From positions 1-46,025 of the forward strand of contig NZ_LGHK01000135.1 of assembly GCF_001908235.1 (NCBI RefSeq): a DNA stretch of 46,025 nt, written 5' to 3'. This document shows positions 23,670 through 31,584 of this stretch, piece by piece (within the stretch, counting starts at the first letter, position 1; every line of letters begins with the position of its first letter). Below the pieces are notes generated by a model. It saw only the letters and a list, made by a program, of their open reading frames with translations, searched no databases and was not told where the DNA came from. The DNA is from Bradyrhizobium sp. NAS96.2 (lineage in GTDB: Bacteria; Pseudomonadota; Alphaproteobacteria; Rhizobiales; Xanthobacteraceae). Position numbers and translations under genes: made by a program.

Positions 23670-24509
23670 TTACTGCGCCGCCTGACCAGCCGAGGCGTAG
23701 GAATTCGCCGGGTTGGTCGCAAACTTCTTCTTGGCCCCTTCAACCCAGGTCGCGAATTCCTGGTCGCTGACGACCCTGACCGCGATCGGCATGAAGGCAT
23801 GGTCCTTGCCGCACAGTTCCGAGCACTGGCCGTAGAACACGCCGGTCTTGGTGGCCTTGAACCAGCTCTCATTGAGGCGGCCGGGGACCGAATCGATCTT
23901 CACGCCGAAGGCCGGCACCGCGAAAGAGTGGATCACGTCAGCGCCGGTGGTCTGGATCCGCACCACCTTGTTGACCGGCACCACCATCTCGTTGTCGACG
24001 CCGAGCAGACGGGGCTGCTTGTCCTTGTCGAGCAGCGAGTCGAACTCGAACTTGCCGTTATCCGGGTAGGCGTAGGACCAGTACCACTGCTTGCCGGTGA
24101 CCTTCACGGTGAGGTCCGGCTTCGGCACGTCGAGCTCCAGGAACAGCAGGCGGAACGACGGCACCGCGATGCCGACCAGGATCAGGACCGGGATCAGCGT
24201 CCAGGCCACTTCGATCAGGGTGTTGTGGGTGGTCTTGGAGGGGACCGGGTTGGCGCGGGCGTTGAACTTCACCACCACGATGACCAGCAGCGCCAGCACG
24301 AACAGGGTGATGACGGTGATCAGCACCAGCAGGAAATTGTGAAACCAGATGATGTTTTCCATCACCGGGGTCGCGGCTTCCTGCAGCGTGTGCTCCCAGG
24401 GCGCCGGCTGCCCCATTTCGGCGAAGGCCGATCCCGCGGCGACAGACGCCACACCCGCTACCGCCAACCCCAGCAATTGCCTGCCCAACCGGCCAATCGA
24501 CATCTTCAT
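23670..24509 (-). CDS. ctaC: Cytochrome c oxidase subunit II
   Basis: A 279-residue subunit that takes electrons from cytochrome c. It has a cleavable signal (QLLGLAVAGVASVAAGSAFA), two membrane helices and a periplasmic cupredoxin domain. CuA ligands are His194 (DVIHSFAVPA), Cys229, Glu231, Cys233, His237 and Met240 (GQCSELCGKDHAFMP). The aromatic patch GKQWYWSYAY for electron entry is present. Starts at 24530 or 24554 are in frame; I chose 24509 because the signal peptide begins there and AGGGAG precedes it. First gene of the oxidase cluster; a promoter should lie in 24510-24800 but is not clear. Confidence 0.95.
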   Translation of the reverse strand: MKMSIGRLGRQLLGLAVAGVASVAAGSAFAEMGQPAPWEHTLQEAATPVMENIIWFHNFLLVLITVITLFVLALLVIVVVKFNARANPVPSKTTHNTLIEVAWTLIPVLILVGIAVPSFRLLFLELDVPKPDLTVKVTGKQWYWSYAYPDNGKFEFDSLLDKDKQPRLLGVDNEMVVPVNKVVRIQTTGADVIHSFAVPAFGVKIDSVPGRLNESWFKATKTGVFYGQCSELCGKDHAFMPIAVRVVSDQEFATWVEGAKKKFATNPANSYASAGQAAQ

Positions 24510-25096
24510 GCCGCTCGCGCTCCCTTGCATTATTCCCCAAAGCACCTCCGGCATGTGGCCGAAAATGCAGCACGATCCGCCCTGACAAACGGCCTTCCGG
24601 ACATACCCGTCTCTGAGTCAAGGTGGGTACGGGAGCCAGATCGCTAGAACGCGTCGAAATCCAGCCTCTCAAACCATAATTCTCAGGCGCTCGCAATGCA
24701 GTAGTGGGGCCGAAAGCCATGCGCCCGCGATGAAGCTGCCGCTTGCGATTTTTCCCGCAAAATCAAGCGAAAGTCGCCGAAACGTCGCCGCATGCAGTTG
24801 ACAGGGGGATTGCCGGATGTACCCACAGACGGGATAGCCCACAGGAACCTGATTCGCTGCGGGCTGCCCCAATCCGGCGCGGGAATGGCTTCAAGATCGC
24901 CTTCAAGGCGCCGTCATTGCGGTATCAGTCGACGGGCGAGCACGATCCGAAACAGGGACAGCCGGTTTCCGAAAAGATCATGCTCAAACAAAGAGATGAG
25001 ATCACGATGCGATTTTTGAGGGCGCATCCTGATCGGGCGTGTTAGCGGCGGCCGGGCGGACGGCCGGTCCGACCGAACATCAAAGGATCGACCCGG
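24510..25096. other. Non-coding gap between divergent ctaC and the ialB-like gene
   Basis: 587 bp with no convincing gene. It should carry the promoter of the oxidase operon on the minus strand and that of the IalB-family gene on the plus strand. A TTGACA at 24798-24803 (plus) has no matching -10. A dispersed palindromic repeat occupies about 24940-24983. Confidence 0.6.
24940..24983. repeat. GATC-type palindromic repeat
   Basis: GCACGATC (24940-24947) and GATCATGC (24976-24983) are imperfect inverted ends around GCCGGTTTCCGAAAA. It is the same family as 20070-20115 and 41914-41981. The similarity to the latter continues outward as TCAAACAAAG. Confidence 0.7.
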
Positions 25097-25621
25097 ATGG
25101 GCGCTTCGAACATTCGTTTGACGATGGCCTGCTGGCTCGGCGGCCTCGTGATTCTGGCCTCTTCTCTCGGCCTCACCCAGACAGCGAACGCGCAGGGCGC
25201 GGTGCGCTCGGTCCATGGCGACTGGCAGATCCGCTGCGACACCCCGCCCGGCGCCCAGGCTGAGCAATGCGCACTGATCCAGAGCGTGGTAGCCGAAGAC
25301 CGCTCCAACGCCGGCCTGACCGTGATCGTGCTGAAGACTGCCGACCAGAAGAGCCGCCTGATGCGCGTGGTCGCCCCGCTCGGCGTGCTGCTGCCCTCCG
25401 GCCTTGGCCTTAAACTCGACAATCAGGACGTCGGCCGCGCCGGCTTCGTGAGATGCCTGCCCAATGGCTGCGTCGCCGAGGTCGTGATGGACGACAAGCT
25501 GCTCGGCCAGCTCAAAAACGCCAAGACCGCGACGTTCATCATCTTCGAGACCCCGGAAGAAGGTATCGGCTTTCCGCTCAGCCTGAACGGCCTGGCGGAG
25601 GGCTATGACAAATTGCCCTAG
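25097..25621 (+). CDS. IalB-family (invasion-associated locus B) exported protein
   Basis: A 174-residue protein with a signal peptide (MACWLGGLVILASSLGL, cleavage after TANA). The mature domain has the IalB pattern: VHGDWQIRCDTPPG, EQCALIQ, GFVRCLPNGCVAEVVMDD and a C-terminal FIIFETPEEGIGFPLSLNG. Four cysteines probably make two disulfides. IalB was named from Bartonella, but the family is common in non-pathogenic rhizobia and its biochemical role is unknown. It is divergent from ctaC. Confidence 0.88.
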   Translation: MGASNIRLTMACWLGGLVILASSLGLTQTANAQGAVRSVHGDWQIRCDTPPGAQAEQCALIQSVVAEDRSNAGLTVIVLKTADQKSRLMRVVAPLGVLLPSGLGLKLDNQDVGRAGFVRCLPNGCVAEVVMDDKLLGQLKNAKTATFIIFETPEEGIGFPLSLNGLAEGYDKLP

Positions 25622-25643
25622 GCCAACGAGCATCCCAGAAGGC

Positions 25644-25733
25644 GTAGCCCGGATGAAGCGAAGCGAAATCCGGGAAAAATCTCTCCGGCGGTTGATGTCG
25701 GTCCCGGATTGCACTGCGCTCCATCCGGGCTAC
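25644..25733. repeat. GTAGCCCGGAT palindromic repeat
   Basis: GTAGCCCGGAT (25644-25654) and ATCCGGGCTAC (25723-25733) are exact inverted ends, with an inner palindrome CCGGGA/TCCCGG. A second copy of the same family lies at 30405-30487. It sits between the converging ialB-like and TlpA-like genes. Confidence 0.85.
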
Positions 25734-25762
25734 ACAAGCTGCGCTGATCGACGCCAAGCGAG

Positions 25763-26356
25763 TCACCGCCCTCCGCCCGCATAATAATCGAACAACGCGC
25801 TCGCGTCGGCGGACAACCAGTCCGCCTCACCCGTCAAGTAGCCCTCGACCTTTCCGGTGACGCCGATCAGGAACGAGATCGGCATGCCGTAGAGCGCGAA
25901 CGGCGTCTCGACCTCGGCATCGTCGACGCGCGAGACCAGACCGCCAGGATCGAAGCCGATCGTCAGGTGACGCAGCTTGAGCTGCTTGACGTAGGGCGGC
26001 ACCAGCGCACGGTTGCGGTCGGTGCTGACAGCGATGACCGCAAGGTCGCTGCGGCCGCTGGCGGCGAGGCGATCCAGCATCGGCAGCTCGGTCCGGCACG
26101 CCGCGCACCAGGTGGCCCAGAAGTTCACCAGCATCAGCCTGCCCTTGAACGCGGCGAGATCGACCGCGCCGCCGGCCAGCGCCGGGATCGCCACCGGCGG
26201 GACTGGATAAGCGCCTTGAACCAGCGTGAACTGATGCCGGATGGTGCCGAATTGCGGCGGTCCCGACGCGGCCCGCGCCGGCATCGCGAGCGCAGCGCCC
26301 GCGCCGATCATGCCGGCGACGACGGCGCGGCGTGTGGGCGCGCGAACGACAGTCAT
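25763..26356 (-). CDS. TlpA-family periplasmic thiol-disulfide oxidoreductase
   Basis: A 197-residue thioredoxin-fold protein. The N-terminus has a Tat-like signal (TRRAVVAGMIGAGAALAMPA, cleavage near ARA). The active site is LVNFWATWCAACRTELPML with a CxxC (Cys-Ala-Ala-Cys). The cis-Pro loop is YGMPISFLI. It should reduce or oxidise disulfides in the periplasm. ATG at 26356 has GGAG eight bases upstream and is preferred; a GTG at 26395 would overlap the stop of the DsrE-like gene. It is the third gene of a compact operon with DoxX and DsrE-like proteins. Confidence 0.88.
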   Translation of the reverse strand: MTVVRAPTRRAVVAGMIGAGAALAMPARAASGPPQFGTIRHQFTLVQGAYPVPPVAIPALAGGAVDLAAFKGRLMLVNFWATWCAACRTELPMLDRLAASGRSDLAVIAVSTDRNRALVPPYVKQLKLRHLTIGFDPGGLVSRVDDAEVETPFALYGMPISFLIGVTGKVEGYLTGEADWLSADASALFDYYAGGGR

Positions 26357-26391
26357 GTCAGGTTCTCCGCTTGGCTTGATGGCTGCATCGC

Positions 26392-26910
26392 TCACGACCG
26401 GATGTAGGACCAGCCGGCTTCCTGCAATTCGATGATGTGTCCGGGCCCGTTCGGCACCAGGTCGACATTGTCGAGCAGGACCAGCGGATGGCCCTCGGCG
26501 CGCTCCATGCCGAGCTTGGTGGCCTCGCAGACCACGAAGCGGATGCCGGGCGTGAGCCCGCGCACCACCCGCAACAGATCCTTCACCGGCGAGGTGTCGG
26601 CGCGCAGCATGTGGACGCCGGCATTGTAGGCGACGACCTCGATCTCGAACGGCTCGTTGCGCTCCCGGTAATATTTCGGGAGGTTGAGCGCGGTCGAGAT
26701 CAGCGCCCGCATCGTGGTCGGGTCGTCGCTGTTGATCGGCAGCACCACATGATGCACGCGCGGCTCGGGCTGCTTTGAGCCGAGGTTTTTGGGCTCCGGT
26801 TTGGAGACCGCCGCGACCGAGCCGGCGAGCAGCAAGGTCACGGCGAATGGCACCGCGAATGCGAGCACAAGCCCCACAGCGAGCGTCAGGATGCGGCGAG
26901 AGGGGCGCAT
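26392..26910 (-). CDS. Membrane-anchored DsrE-like protein
   Basis: A 172-residue protein. One N-terminal helix (ILTLAVGLVLAFAVPFAVTLL) is a signal or anchor. Then comes a DsrE-like alpha/beta fold: HHVVLPINSDDP, EIEVVAYNAGVHML, a Cys in IRFVVCEATKLGM at the usual position, and the terminal VPNGPGHIIELQEAGWSYIR typical of the family. DsrE/TusD-like proteins carry sulfane sulfur on the Cys in cytoplasmic relays; here the fold is apparently periplasmic, which is less common. The ATG at 26910 has GAGG upstream. It is flanked by doxX (10 bp) and the TlpA-like gene. Confidence 0.8.
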   Translation of the reverse strand: MRPSRRILTLAVGLVLAFAVPFAVTLLLAGSVAAVSKPEPKNLGSKQPEPRVHHVVLPINSDDPTTMRALISTALNLPKYYRERNEPFEIEVVAYNAGVHMLRADTSPVKDLLRVVRGLTPGIRFVVCEATKLGMERAEGHPLVLLDNVDLVPNGPGHIIELQEAGWSYIRS

Positions 26911-26920
26911 CGCTGCGACC

Positions 26921-27313
26921 TCACGGCGCGGTCGCAAGCAGCGCGAACTGGCTGCGCTTGGCGTAGGCGACGATCGCGCTCAGCGTCAGCAGCACGAGCG
27001 CTGGGACCGGCGAGCCGCCGATCACGAACAGATGGCTGATAGTCGCGCCGACCATGATGCAGCTCAGCAGCACGCCGCCGAACGCTGCGACCGGCGGCAG
27101 CAGGATCAGGACCGCGCCGATGAGCTCCAGCGATCCGGTGAAATAGCGGAACCACTGGCCGAGCCCGATATGCTCGAATTCCTCGACCAGCATCGGCACG
27201 CCGTAGAGCTTGGCGGCGCCCGCGGCGGCGAAGGCGAGCGCAAGCAATCCCCTGACGACCCAGAGACTGACGGACTTCCAGCGCGACGGCGCCGCGGCAA
27301 CAGCAACTGACAT
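26921..27313 (-). CDS. DoxX-family four-helix membrane protein
   Basis: A 130-residue inner-membrane protein with four helices. TM1 is WVVRGLLALAFAAAGAAKLYG, a DoxX signature. Next comes GLGQWFRYFTGSLELIGAVL, then GVLLSCIMVGATISHLFVIG and ALVLLTLSAIVAYAKR. DoxX/DoxD relatives include subunits of thiosulfate:quinone oxidoreductase and of redox-stress complexes. First gene of a minus-strand operon (doxX, DsrE-like, TlpA-like), divergent from an HxlR regulator. The substrate is not known. Confidence 0.85.
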   Translation of the reverse strand: MSVAVAAAPSRWKSVSLWVVRGLLALAFAAAGAAKLYGVPMLVEEFEHIGLGQWFRYFTGSLELIGAVLILLPPVAAFGGVLLSCIMVGATISHLFVIGGSPVPALVLLTLSAIVAYAKRSQFALLATAP

Positions 27314-27405
27314 TGATGACTCCCCAATTGTTCGAATCGACCGGACCGCGCGGCCACCTGACCGATCGGCGGCAAGCCCACGGCTTTCGATGGGCTAAAT
27401 TCGGG

Positions 27406-27452
27406 AGTAAGATGAAAAGAACAAGTAGGATCATTTTTGTGAGGTAGTATGA
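27406..27452. promoter_or_regulatory. Direct repeats in the HxlR-DoxX divergent region
   Basis: AGTAAGAT (27406-27413), AGTAGGAT (27424-27431) and AGTATGAA (27445-27452) are three AGTA-type repeats spaced 18 and 21 bp, the last overlapping the hxlR start codon. They could be an HxlR operator. The Shine-Dalgarno GAGGT of the regulator lies among them. Short AT-rich similarity could be chance. Confidence 0.35.
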
Positions 27453-27919
27453 AAAAGCAGACTATTGAGCCTGCCGAGCCTCCGGCGGCGGCGTCCGAGC
27501 CGTGTAATGGCGACCTGTCGGCGCAATTTCATCGCGCGCTGTCGGTGCTGGCCGGGAAATGGAAGGGCGACATCCTATGGCAATTGGTCGAGCGCAAGCG
27601 GCGGTTCGGCGAATTGCGGCAGTCGATCCCCGGCGTGACCCAGCACATGCTGACCACCCAGCTGCGCGATCTCGAGGCCAATGGCCTGGTCAAGCGCACG
27701 GTCTATCCCGAGGTGCCGCCGCGGGTTGAGTATGAGATGACGCCATCGGCCAAGGCGCTCAAGCCGGTGTTCGACGAGCTCTACCGCTGGGCGCAGGAGC
27801 ACGGTTTTCCGACCTCGGCGCAGGGCGCGGCCGGCAAGGCCGCACAGCCACCGTCGCAGCCGGGCGATGCAGCCGGGCCGGAAAGCCAGCCACGGAAGGC
27901 CGGCCGGCGCGCCGGCTGA
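27449..27919 (+). CDS. HxlR-family redox-type transcriptional regulator
   Basis: A 156-residue winged-helix regulator. The HxlR domain spans about 24-115 (ALSVLAGKWKGDILWQL, then FGELRQSIPGVTQHMLTTQL, then RTVYPEVPPRVEYEMT). One cysteine, Cys19, stands just before the first helix; HxlR relatives such as YodB and QorR sense quinones or oxidants through a Cys near here. The last 40 residues are an Ala/Pro/Gly-rich tail of unknown use. It is divergent from the DoxX operon, its probable target. GAGGT precedes the ATG. Confidence 0.88.
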   Translation: MKKQTIEPAEPPAAASEPCNGDLSAQFHRALSVLAGKWKGDILWQLVERKRRFGELRQSIPGVTQHMLTTQLRDLEANGLVKRTVYPEVPPRVEYEMTPSAKALKPVFDELYRWAQEHGFPTSAQGAAGKAAQPPSQPGDAAGPESQPRKAGRRAG

Positions 27920-27992
27920 TGACGACAAGGTGAGGATCCTGAGGGGCTGCCGTGACCGATGTCACTGTCGCAGGCACTCCCGGTTTGCCACC

Positions 27993-28009
27993 CCAAACAC
28001 TATGTTTGG
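27993..28009. repeat. Perfect 7-bp inverted repeat downstream of hxlR
   Basis: CCAAACA-CTA-TGTTTGG forms a tight hairpin 74 bp after the HxlR stop. No T-tract follows, so it is either a weak terminator or a protein-binding site upstream of tldD. The remaining sequence 27920-28195 shows no gene. Confidence 0.5.
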
Positions 28010-28195
28010 CAATCGTCGTCCGGGCCTGGAACCGGGCCGGCACAGGTTTCCGGGTTGTAAGATGAGTTTTCCGCTCGTCTCTGCTTCAATCGGTGGAATC
28101 CCTGCTTCCGCGTTCCGCACTGGCAATCAGCTGCGCTTCAGGCAAGGATGACGAGGAATCGCCCAAGGAATCGCCAAGACTGCGTCGGAGTGACC

Positions 28196-29620
28196 ATGAC
28201 CAATCCCGCCACGACCTCCCTGCTCGACCGCGCCAATCTGGACCGCGATGCCGTCCGCCGCGAGGTGGCCCGCGGCCTTGAAGGCGCCGATGACGGCGAG
28301 CTGTTCCTGGAGTTCGGGCAGACCGAGGCGCTGGTGTTCGACAACGGCCGGCTCAAGCAGGCGACCTATGACACCTCGCAGGGCTTTGGCCTGCGCGCCG
28401 TCAAGGACGACGCGGTCGGCTATGCGCATTCCTCCGACGTCTCGATCCCGGCGCTGATCCGCGCCGCGGATGCGGTCGCTGCCGTGCGCGGCGGCTATGC
28501 CGGCACGTTTGCCGCGGCGCCGGCCCACACCAATGTCAGACTCTATGGCGACGAGAATCCGCTGGACGGGCCCGCGTTCGAGGCAAAGGTCAAACTGCTC
28601 GGCGAGATCGACGCCTATGTCAGGGACAAGGACCCGCGGGTGCGGCAGGTTTCGGCCAGCCTCACCGCGACGTGGCAGGTGGTGGAGATTTTGCGACCCG
28701 ACGGCGAGAGCTATCGCGACATTCGCCCGCTGGTGCGCGTCAATATTTCCGTGGTCGCAGGTCAAGGCGACCGGCAGGAGAGCGGCAGCAAGGGCTATGG
28801 CGGCCGCGAGGGCTATGCCCGCTTCATCGAGACCAAGGCCTGGCGCGACGCCGCCGACGGCGCCCTGCGCGAGGCGCTGGTCAATCTCGAATCGGTCCCT
28901 GCGCCGGCCGGCGAGATGGACGTGGTGCTTGGCGCAGGTTGGCCCGGCGTGATGCTGCATGAAGCCGTCGGCCATGGGCTCGAGGGCGACTTCAACCGCA
29001 AGCAGACCTCGGCCTTTGCAGGATTGATGGGCCAGCAGGTCGCGGCCAAGGGCGTCACCGTGGTCGACGACGGCACCATGGCCTCGCGCCGTGGCTCGCT
29101 CTCGATCGACGACGAGGGCACGCCGACCAACCGCACCGTGCTGATCGAGGACGGCATCCTGGTCGGCTACATGCAGGACCGCCAGAATGCCCGGCTGATG
29201 GGCATGAAGCCGACCGGCAACGGACGGCGGCAGAGCTATGCCCATGTGCCGATGCCGCGCATGACCAACACCTACATGCTGTCCGGCGACCGCGACCCGG
29301 CCGAGATCATCGCCTCGGTGAAGAACGGCATGTATGCCGCCAATTTCGGCGGCGGCCAGGTCGACATCACCTCGGGCAAATACGTGTTCCAGTGCACCGA
29401 GGCCTACAAGATCGAGAACGGCAAGCTCGGCGCGCCGCTGAAGGGCGCCATGCTGATCGGCAACGGACCGACCGATCTCCACAGGATCACCATGATCGGC
29501 AACGATCTTGAGCTGGATACGGGAATCGGCACTTGCGGCAAGAACGGCCAGGGCGTGCCGGTCGGCGTCGGCCAGCCGACGCTCAGGATGGAACGGATTA
29601 CGGTCGGAGGAACGGGCTAG
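28196..29620 (+). CDS. tldD: Metalloprotease TldD
   Basis: A 474-residue cytoplasmic zinc peptidase of the TldD/PmbA family, which acts with a TldE/PmbA partner (not in this window) to degrade unfolded peptides and process modified peptides. The zinc motif GVMLHEAVGHGLEGDF (HEAVGH at 255-260) is intact. The C-terminal segment CGKNGQGVPVGVGQPTLR is conserved in the family and holds the third ligand region. The ATG at 28196 has GGAG five bases upstream; an earlier frame to 28148 is basic noise. Its stop overlaps the GTG of the signal peptidase gene. Confidence 0.95.
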   Translation: MTNPATTSLLDRANLDRDAVRREVARGLEGADDGELFLEFGQTEALVFDNGRLKQATYDTSQGFGLRAVKDDAVGYAHSSDVSIPALIRAADAVAAVRGGYAGTFAAAPAHTNVRLYGDENPLDGPAFEAKVKLLGEIDAYVRDKDPRVRQVSASLTATWQVVEILRPDGESYRDIRPLVRVNISVVAGQGDRQESGSKGYGGREGYARFIETKAWRDAADGALREALVNLESVPAPAGEMDVVLGAGWPGVMLHEAVGHGLEGDFNRKQTSAFAGLMGQQVAAKGVTVVDDGTMASRRGSLSIDDEGTPTNRTVLIEDGILVGYMQDRQNARLMGMKPTGNGRRQSYAHVPMPRMTNTYMLSGDRDPAEIIASVKNGMYAANFGGGQVDITSGKYVFQCTEAYKIENGKLGAPLKGAMLIGNGPTDLHRITMIGNDLELDTGIGTCGKNGQGVPVGVGQPTLRMERITVGGTG

Positions 29621-30390
29621 TGAGCAGCGGAAACGAAGTCGTGGCGGCGAAGCCGACCAGCTGGCGCGGACAGGCCGTGCAACTGGCCGCGATCGTGGCC
29701 GTCGTGTTCCTCGCCAAGGGCGCGATCGCCGAGCCGTTCTATGTGCCGTCGGGCTCGATGGAGCCGACGCTGCTGATCGGCGATGCGCTGGTCGCCTCGA
29801 AATTTCCCTATGGCTACGGCGCGGCGTCGCTGCCGATCCAGATCACGCTGCCGGAAACCGGCCGGGTGTTCGGCGAGACGCCGAAGCGCGGCGACGTCGT
29901 CGTGTTCCGTTGGCCGGGCGACCGCTCGCAGGCCTGGGTCAAGCGCGTGGTCGGGCTGCCCGGCGATCGCATCCAGATGCGGCAGGGCCAGCTCTTCATC
30001 AACGATCATCCGGCGGCGCTGAAGCCCGACGGCACCGGCTTTGCCGAGGACGATCGCGGCGGCGGCGAGGATGCCAATCGCTATATCGAGACGCTGCCGA
30101 ACGGCGTCAGCCATGCGATCTTCAAGATCCGCGACAACGGCCGGCTCGACAACACGCCCGAGGTCACCGTGCCGGCGGGCAAACTGTTCGTGCTCGGCGA
30201 TAACAGGGACAATTCCGCCGACAGCCGCGTGCCGGTGCGCGACGGCGGCGTCGGCCTGCTGCCGATCGACAATCTGATCGGCCGCGCCGACGCGGTGGTC
30301 GGCTCCTGGGACATGGGCATCCGCAGCCAGCCGGTTTGGACCTGGCTGTCCGGCTTCCGCCTCGCGCGCTTCTTCACCTCGGTGCAGTGA
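29620..30390 (+). CDS. lepB: Signal peptidase I
   Basis: A 256-residue membrane serine protease that removes signal peptides. One N-terminal anchor (QLAAIVAVVFLAKGAIAEPF) precedes the catalytic Ser46 in VPSGSMEPTLLIGD. The general base Lys108 is in WVKRVVGLPGD, and box E is GDNRDNSADSR. The GTG start at 29620 follows GGAGG and overlaps the tldD TAG, so the two genes are coupled. Bradyrhizobium-type genomes often carry more than one lepB-like gene; this one is probably a paralogue or the main copy, which cannot be told here. Confidence 0.93.
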   Translation: MSSGNEVVAAKPTSWRGQAVQLAAIVAVVFLAKGAIAEPFYVPSGSMEPTLLIGDALVASKFPYGYGAASLPIQITLPETGRVFGETPKRGDVVVFRWPGDRSQAWVKRVVGLPGDRIQMRQGQLFINDHPAALKPDGTGFAEDDRGGGEDANRYIETLPNGVSHAIFKIRDNGRLDNTPEVTVPAGKLFVLGDNRDNSADSRVPVRDGGVGLLPIDNLIGRADAVVGSWDMGIRSQPVWTWLSGFRLARFFTSVQ

Positions 30391-30404
30391 GTTGATGTAG
30401 GCGC

Positions 30405-30487
30405 GTAGCCCGGATGGAGCGCAGCGCAATCCGGGATCTCCCACGCGGCACGATCTCCCGGATTTCGCTTCGCTCCATCCGGGCTAC
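30405..30487. repeat. GTAGCCCGGAT palindromic repeat
   Basis: The ends GTAGCC (30405-30410) and GGCTAC (30482-30487) are part of a near-perfect 83-bp inverted structure: GGATGGAGCGCAGCGCAATC and its imperfect complement. It is the same family as 25644-25733. It lies between lepB and the YjbR-like gene and could act as a terminator. Confidence 0.85.
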
Positions 30488-30502
30488 ATTGTTTGTGGGA
30501 CG

Positions 30503-30850
30503 ATGGCCGTGACCTTCGACGACATCAGGCACATCGCGCTGGCGTGGCCGGAGGTCGAGGACGGCACGTCCTACGGCACACCGGCGCTGAAGGTGCGCAA
30601 GAAGATGCTGGTGCGGCTCAAGGAGGACGGCGACAGCCTGGTGATGCCGGGCGTGCCACCGGACGAGCGCGACATGCTGGTCGAGAGCCAGCCGAAGACT
30701 TTCTATTTCACCGATCACTACCGCGATTATCCGACCGTGCTGATCCGGCTGTCGAAGGCCAAGCGCGCAACCGTCGAGCCGCTGCTGCGCCGGCACTGGC
30801 GCACGCTGGCCTCGAAGAAGGCGGTCAGGGATTACGACGCGATCGGGTAA
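30503..30850 (+). CDS. MmcQ/YjbR-family DNA-binding-like protein
   Basis: A 115-residue cytoplasmic protein with a CyaY-like/YjbR double-wing pattern: IALAWPEVEDGTSYGTPALK, a MLVRLKEDGDSLVM strand pair, and YFTDHYRDYPTVLIRLS. It ends with WRTLASKKAVRDYD. YjbR proteins are predicted to bind DNA or small ligands, but function is not established. It is flanked by two palindromic repeats and stands alone. Confidence 0.82.
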   Translation: MAVTFDDIRHIALAWPEVEDGTSYGTPALKVRKKMLVRLKEDGDSLVMPGVPPDERDMLVESQPKTFYFTDHYRDYPTVLIRLSKAKRATVEPLLRRHWRTLASKKAVRDYDAIG

Positions 30851-30858
30851 TGGTTTCT

Positions 30859-30970
30859 CGTCATTGCGAGCGCAGCGAAGCAATCCGTGTCACGGCATAG
30901 CGGATCGATGGATTGCTTCGTCGCTTCGCTCCCGTGCGCAAACGCTGCGCGTTTGTCGCAGGCAATGACG
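30859..30970. repeat. CGTCATTGC palindromic repeat
   Basis: CGTCATTGC (30859-30867) and GCAATGACG (30962-30970) are exact inverted ends. Internal GAAGCAATCC and GGATTGCTTC and a GCAAACGC/GCGTTTG stem form nested hairpins. Distinct from the GTAGCCC family. Confidence 0.8.
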
Positions 30971-30987
30971 GGGAGAGACCTGGAAAT

Positions 30988-31554
30988 ATGACACGGGACC
31001 AATTCCTCACGGCGGCGCTGCGCAACCCGGTCAATCCAGCGATCACAGACGAGCTTGACCGCCTCGGCTTGCCCGATGCCTGGCTGGTGGCCGGCTGCCT
31101 GGTGCAGAGCGTGTGGAACGTGCTGACGAAGCGGCCGTTCGATCACGGCATCAACGACTACGACGTCTTCTACTTCGATCCGGATACGTCGTGGGAGGCC
31201 GAGGACGCTGTCATCCGCGACCTCACGGCGCGCCTCAGCCATCTCGGCGTCGCGATCGAGGTCCGCAACCAGGCCCGCGTCCATCTCTGGTATCCCGGCA
31301 AGCACGGCGTGCCCTACCCTGCGCTGTCATGTTCGACCGACGGCATCGATCGCTTCCTCAGCGCGAACGTGCAGGTCGGCATCCGCCGCGGCGCTGGCGG
31401 CTACGATGTGTATGCGCCAAGCGGCTTTGACGATGTCGCCGGCATGATCGTGCGGCCGAACCGGACCGCGAATTTTTCCGTGGCGAATTACATGAAGAAG
31501 GTAGCGCGCTGGCAAGCGCTGTGGCCGGAGATCACGGTGCTGGCGGCGGAGTGA
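30988..31554 (+). CDS. Nucleotidyltransferase-family protein
   Basis: A 188-residue soluble protein with a nucleotidyltransferase-like N-terminal half: WLVAGCLVQSVWNVL followed by GINDYDVFYFDPD (a DxD-type motif). Later conserved segments are VHLWYPGKHGVPYP and VYAPSGFDDVAGMIVRPNR. It matches the DUF925-type family in overall layout; substrate unknown. The ATG at 30988 (MTRDQFLTAAL) is chosen because the upstream frame lies within the palindromic repeat. It is a single gene between two repeats. Confidence 0.8.
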   Translation: MTRDQFLTAALRNPVNPAITDELDRLGLPDAWLVAGCLVQSVWNVLTKRPFDHGINDYDVFYFDPDTSWEAEDAVIRDLTARLSHLGVAIEVRNQARVHLWYPGKHGVPYPALSCSTDGIDRFLSANVQVGIRRGAGGYDVYAPSGFDDVAGMIVRPNRTANFSVANYMKKVARWQALWPEITVLAAE

Positions 31555-31584
31555 ATCCGGGCTGCATCCGCATACGAGATGCCG

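Noticed and set aside
24743..25045. A 100-codon plus-strand frame in the ctaC-ialB gap
   Set aside because: It runs through the palindromic repeat at 24940-24983 and has no protein-like pattern.
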